A stretch of 64,000 bases of DNA from Zoogloea oleivorans (GTDB lineage Bacteria > Pseudomonadota > Gammaproteobacteria > Burkholderiales > Rhodocyclaceae). This document shows positions 62,366 through 64,000 of this stretch, in pieces. Position 1 is the first letter of the stretch; each line of letters starts with the position of its first letter. The notes below the pieces were generated by a model. The model did not search any database. It was not told where the DNA came from and saw only the letters and a list, made by a program, of their open reading frames with translations. Both the position numbers and the translations under genes were made by a program. The stretch covers positions 31,487-95,486 of the forward strand of contig NZ_SDKK01000019.1 of NCBI RefSeq assembly GCF_008107625.1, given 5' to 3'.

Positions 62366-63526
62366 TTAGCAGAAGCGCCCCAGCCGCTCGAAAGCCGCCG
62401 TCAGGGTCTCGTCCCGCTTGGCAAAACAGAAACGGATCACTTTCTCGTCGCGTCCGTCGCCAAAGAAGGCCGACAGGGGAATCGCCGCCACGCCCACCTC
62501 GCGGGTCAGCCAGTCGACGAATTCCGTGTCCGGCACCGCCGAGATGGCGGTGTAGCGGGCGGTTTGAAAGTAAGTCCCGGCGCAAGGCAGCAGTTCGAAG
62601 CGGGTGCCCGCCAGCCCGGCCCGGAAAAAATTCCGCTTGGTCTGGTAAAAATCAGCCAGTTGCAGGTGCCGTGAGGCATCGGCCATGTAATCGGCCAGCG
62701 CCAGTTGCACCGGAGTATTCACGGTGAACACATTGAACTGATGCACCTTGCGAAACTCCGTCATCAGCGCCCGCGGCGCCAGCACGTAACCCACCTTCCA
62801 ACCTGTCACGTGATAGGTTTTGCCGAAGCTCGAAACGATCACGCTGCGCGCCGCCAGCTCCGGGTAAAGGGCCGCACTCTGGTGGTGGACACCGTCAAAA
62901 ACAATGTGCTCGTACACCTCGTCGGCCACCACGATGATGCCGGTATCGCGGGTCAGCGCCGCCAGCGCGTTCAGGTCGGCCTCGGTCCACACCGTGCCGG
63001 TGGGGTTGTGGGGCGTGTTGATCATGATCATCCGCGTGCGCGGCGACAACAGCGCCCGCACGGCCTGCCAGTCGGGGCGATAATCCGGCGCCGCCAGCCG
63101 GGCCCGGCGCACGATACCGCCCTGCAGTTCAATCGCCGGCACATAGGAATCGTAAACCGGCTCGAAGACGATCACCTCGTCACCCGGATGAACTAGCGCC
63201 GCCACCGCGGTGAACAATGCCTGGGTCGCCCCCGCCGTCACGGTGATCTCGTGCTCGGGATCGTAGCTGGCGCCGTACAGCGCGCGCACCTTGTCGGCAA
63301 TCGCCTGGCGCAGGGCCGGCACACCGGCCATCGGCGCGTACTGGTTGTGCCCGGCGCGCATCCAGTGGGCAACCCGCTCGAAGAGCACGTCCTCGGCACT
63401 GAAATCAGGAAAACCCTGCGACAGGTTGATCGCCCCGCACTCCTGGGCAAGGCGGCTCATGGTCGTGAAAATGGTGGTACCCACGGCGGGCAGGCGGGAT
63501 ACGACAGCAGCAGGAAAAGTCGGCAT
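62366..63526 (-). CDS. PLP-dependent methionine aminotransferase (YbdL/MtnE-like)
   Basis: Class I/II aminotransferase of 386 residues from ATG 63526; the frame opens upstream to 63712 without support. PLP Lys K236 in SSFGKTYHVTGWK, NTPHNPTG, DEVYEHIVFDG, and the N-terminal SQGFPDFSAE loop. The INLSQGFPDF start and YEHIVFDG-HHQS block match methionine/aromatic transaminase YbdL, which acts on methionine and keto-methylthiobutyrate. Divergent from mtnA, which supports a methionine-salvage role. Confidence 0.9.
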   Translation of the reverse strand: MPTFPAAVVSRLPAVGTTIFTTMSRLAQECGAINLSQGFPDFSAEDVLFERVAHWMRAGHNQYAPMAGVPALRQAIADKVRALYGASYDPEHEITVTAGATQALFTAVAALVHPGDEVIVFEPVYDSYVPAIELQGGIVRRARLAAPDYRPDWQAVRALLSPRTRMIMINTPHNPTGTVWTEADLNALAALTRDTGIIVVADEVYEHIVFDGVHHQSAALYPELAARSVIVSSFGKTYHVTGWKVGYVLAPRALMTEFRKVHQFNVFTVNTPVQLALADYMADASRHLQLADFYQTKRNFFRAGLAGTRFELLPCAGTYFQTARYTAISAVPDTEFVDWLTREVGVAAIPLSAFFGDGRDEKVIRFCFAKRDETLTAAFERLGRFC

Positions 63527-63662
63527 GACAAGGGCTCCGGAACAGGCCCGCGGATTCTGGCAGATGGCGCCCGCGCCGGCCAGTTGCCGACAACCCGCAA
63601 TTGCCTGCACCGGGCGGAAGCGCCCCGATACAATCGCGCGGATATCCAAAAAGGAATATGCC

Positions 63663-64000
63663 GTGTCCGACAGCTGCCCCACCCTGCGCCGCGATGGCGA
63701 ACAGGTCATCATCCTCGACCAGACCCGCCTGCCCTACCGGGAATGTTTTCTCTGCCTCGACAGCCTCGAAGCTGCCGCCACGGCGATCCGTGACATGCAG
63801 GTGCGCGGCGCTCCGCTGATCGGCGCCACCGCCGCCTTCGGCATGGCGCTGGCCCTGCGTCACGACGCCTCCGACGCGGCCCTCGCTGCCGCCGACACCT
63901 GCCTGCGACAGACCCGCCCGACCGCCGTCAACCTGCACTGGGCGCCCGACCGCATGCTCGCCGCCCTCCGCCCGGTTTCCCCTGCCCCCCGCCGCGCCTG
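63663..64000 (+). CDS. mtnA: S-methyl-5-thioribose-1-phosphate isomerase, 3' end cut by window
   Basis: Isomerises methylthioribose-1-phosphate to methylthioribulose-1-phosphate in methionine salvage. Reads from GTG 63663 (AAGGA 7 bases upstream) and stays open to the window end, about 112 codons of an expected 350-plus. MQVRGAPLIGATAAFGMALAL and TRPTAVNLHWA are diagnostic of MtnA/eIF2B-like isomerases. An ATG at 63658 is in another frame. TACAAT at 63629-63634 may be the -10 of its promoter. Confidence 0.93.
   Translation, partial: MSDSCPTLRRDGEQVIILDQTRLPYRECFLCLDSLEAAATAIRDMQVRGAPLIGATAAFGMALALRHDASDAALAAADTCLRQTRPTAVNLHWAPDRMLAALRPVSPAPRRA

Overview
The window is a dense, high-GC piece of a bacterial chromosome. 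It holds about 56 protein genes, very short gaps and no mobile DNA. The gene set points to a free-living betaproteobacterium, most likely of the Rhodocyclales (Azospira, Zoogloea, Dechloromonas or Thauera type). The pointers are a complete isc operon with a second cysteine desulfurase, glycine-riboswitch-controlled gcvTHP, pilSR, and the PrsK/PrsR/PrsT set of the XrtA/PEP-CTERM exopolysaccharide system. This is inference from gene content; no rRNA is present to confirm it. No tRNA, rRNA, IS, prophage or CRISPR array was seen.

Layout. 1-4173 (+): lysine/DAP genes dapD (cut at the left edge) and dapE with pilU between them, then prmB. 4314-4763 (+): an orphan single-domain response regulator. 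4770-11862 (-): the isc operon iscR, second desulfurase, iscS, iscU, iscA, hscB, hscA, fdx, iscX, ending in a glutathione peroxidase. It is driven from a promoter that contains a near-consensus IscR type 1 site. cysE and trmJ follow upstream on the same strand; suhB and tesA are divergent. 15075-17080 (-): a methyltransferase and gabD. 17250-26045 (-): the translation/RNA block pnp, rpsO, truB, rbfA, infB, nusA, rimP, with a strong rpsO promoter and an attenuator-like leader before rimP. 26205-28807 (-): rluB, scpB, scpA. 28886-33202 (-): trpS, an M50 protease, a Sua5/YciO-type protein, a PHP phosphatase and an alpha/beta hydrolase.

33224-38067 (+): tandem glycine riboswitch, gcvT, gcvH, gcvP and a strong terminator. 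38092-48871 (-): an envelope/exopolysaccharide cluster read as XrtA-type sugar transferase, prsK, prsR, prsT, a nucleotide-sugar dehydrogenase, a lytic transglycosylase and a Tat-type serine protease. The exosortase and the polymer-synthesis genes are not here. 49253-51148 (-) is kup; 51476-54781 (+) is a five-domain c-di-GMP enzyme with intact GGDEF and EAL motifs.

54778-62335 (-) is the most interesting part. A chain of overlapping genes runs PP0621-family protein, pilS, pilR, a very large transporter-histidine kinase-receiver fusion, and a LuxR-type response regulator. The fusion joins a LeuT-fold, NCS1-like permease to a cysteine-rich linker, a kinase core and a receiver. This resembles the CbrA/CrbS idea of a transporter-coupled kinase but with a different transporter family, physically tied to the pilus regulators. 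The right edge holds a methionine aminotransferase divergent from mtnA (cut by the window end), a methionine-salvage pair.

Many genes are joined by ATGA, GTGA, TTGA or TGATG overlaps, so translational coupling is widespread. Several starts were moved from the longest reading frame to a better-supported start; these are noted per gene.
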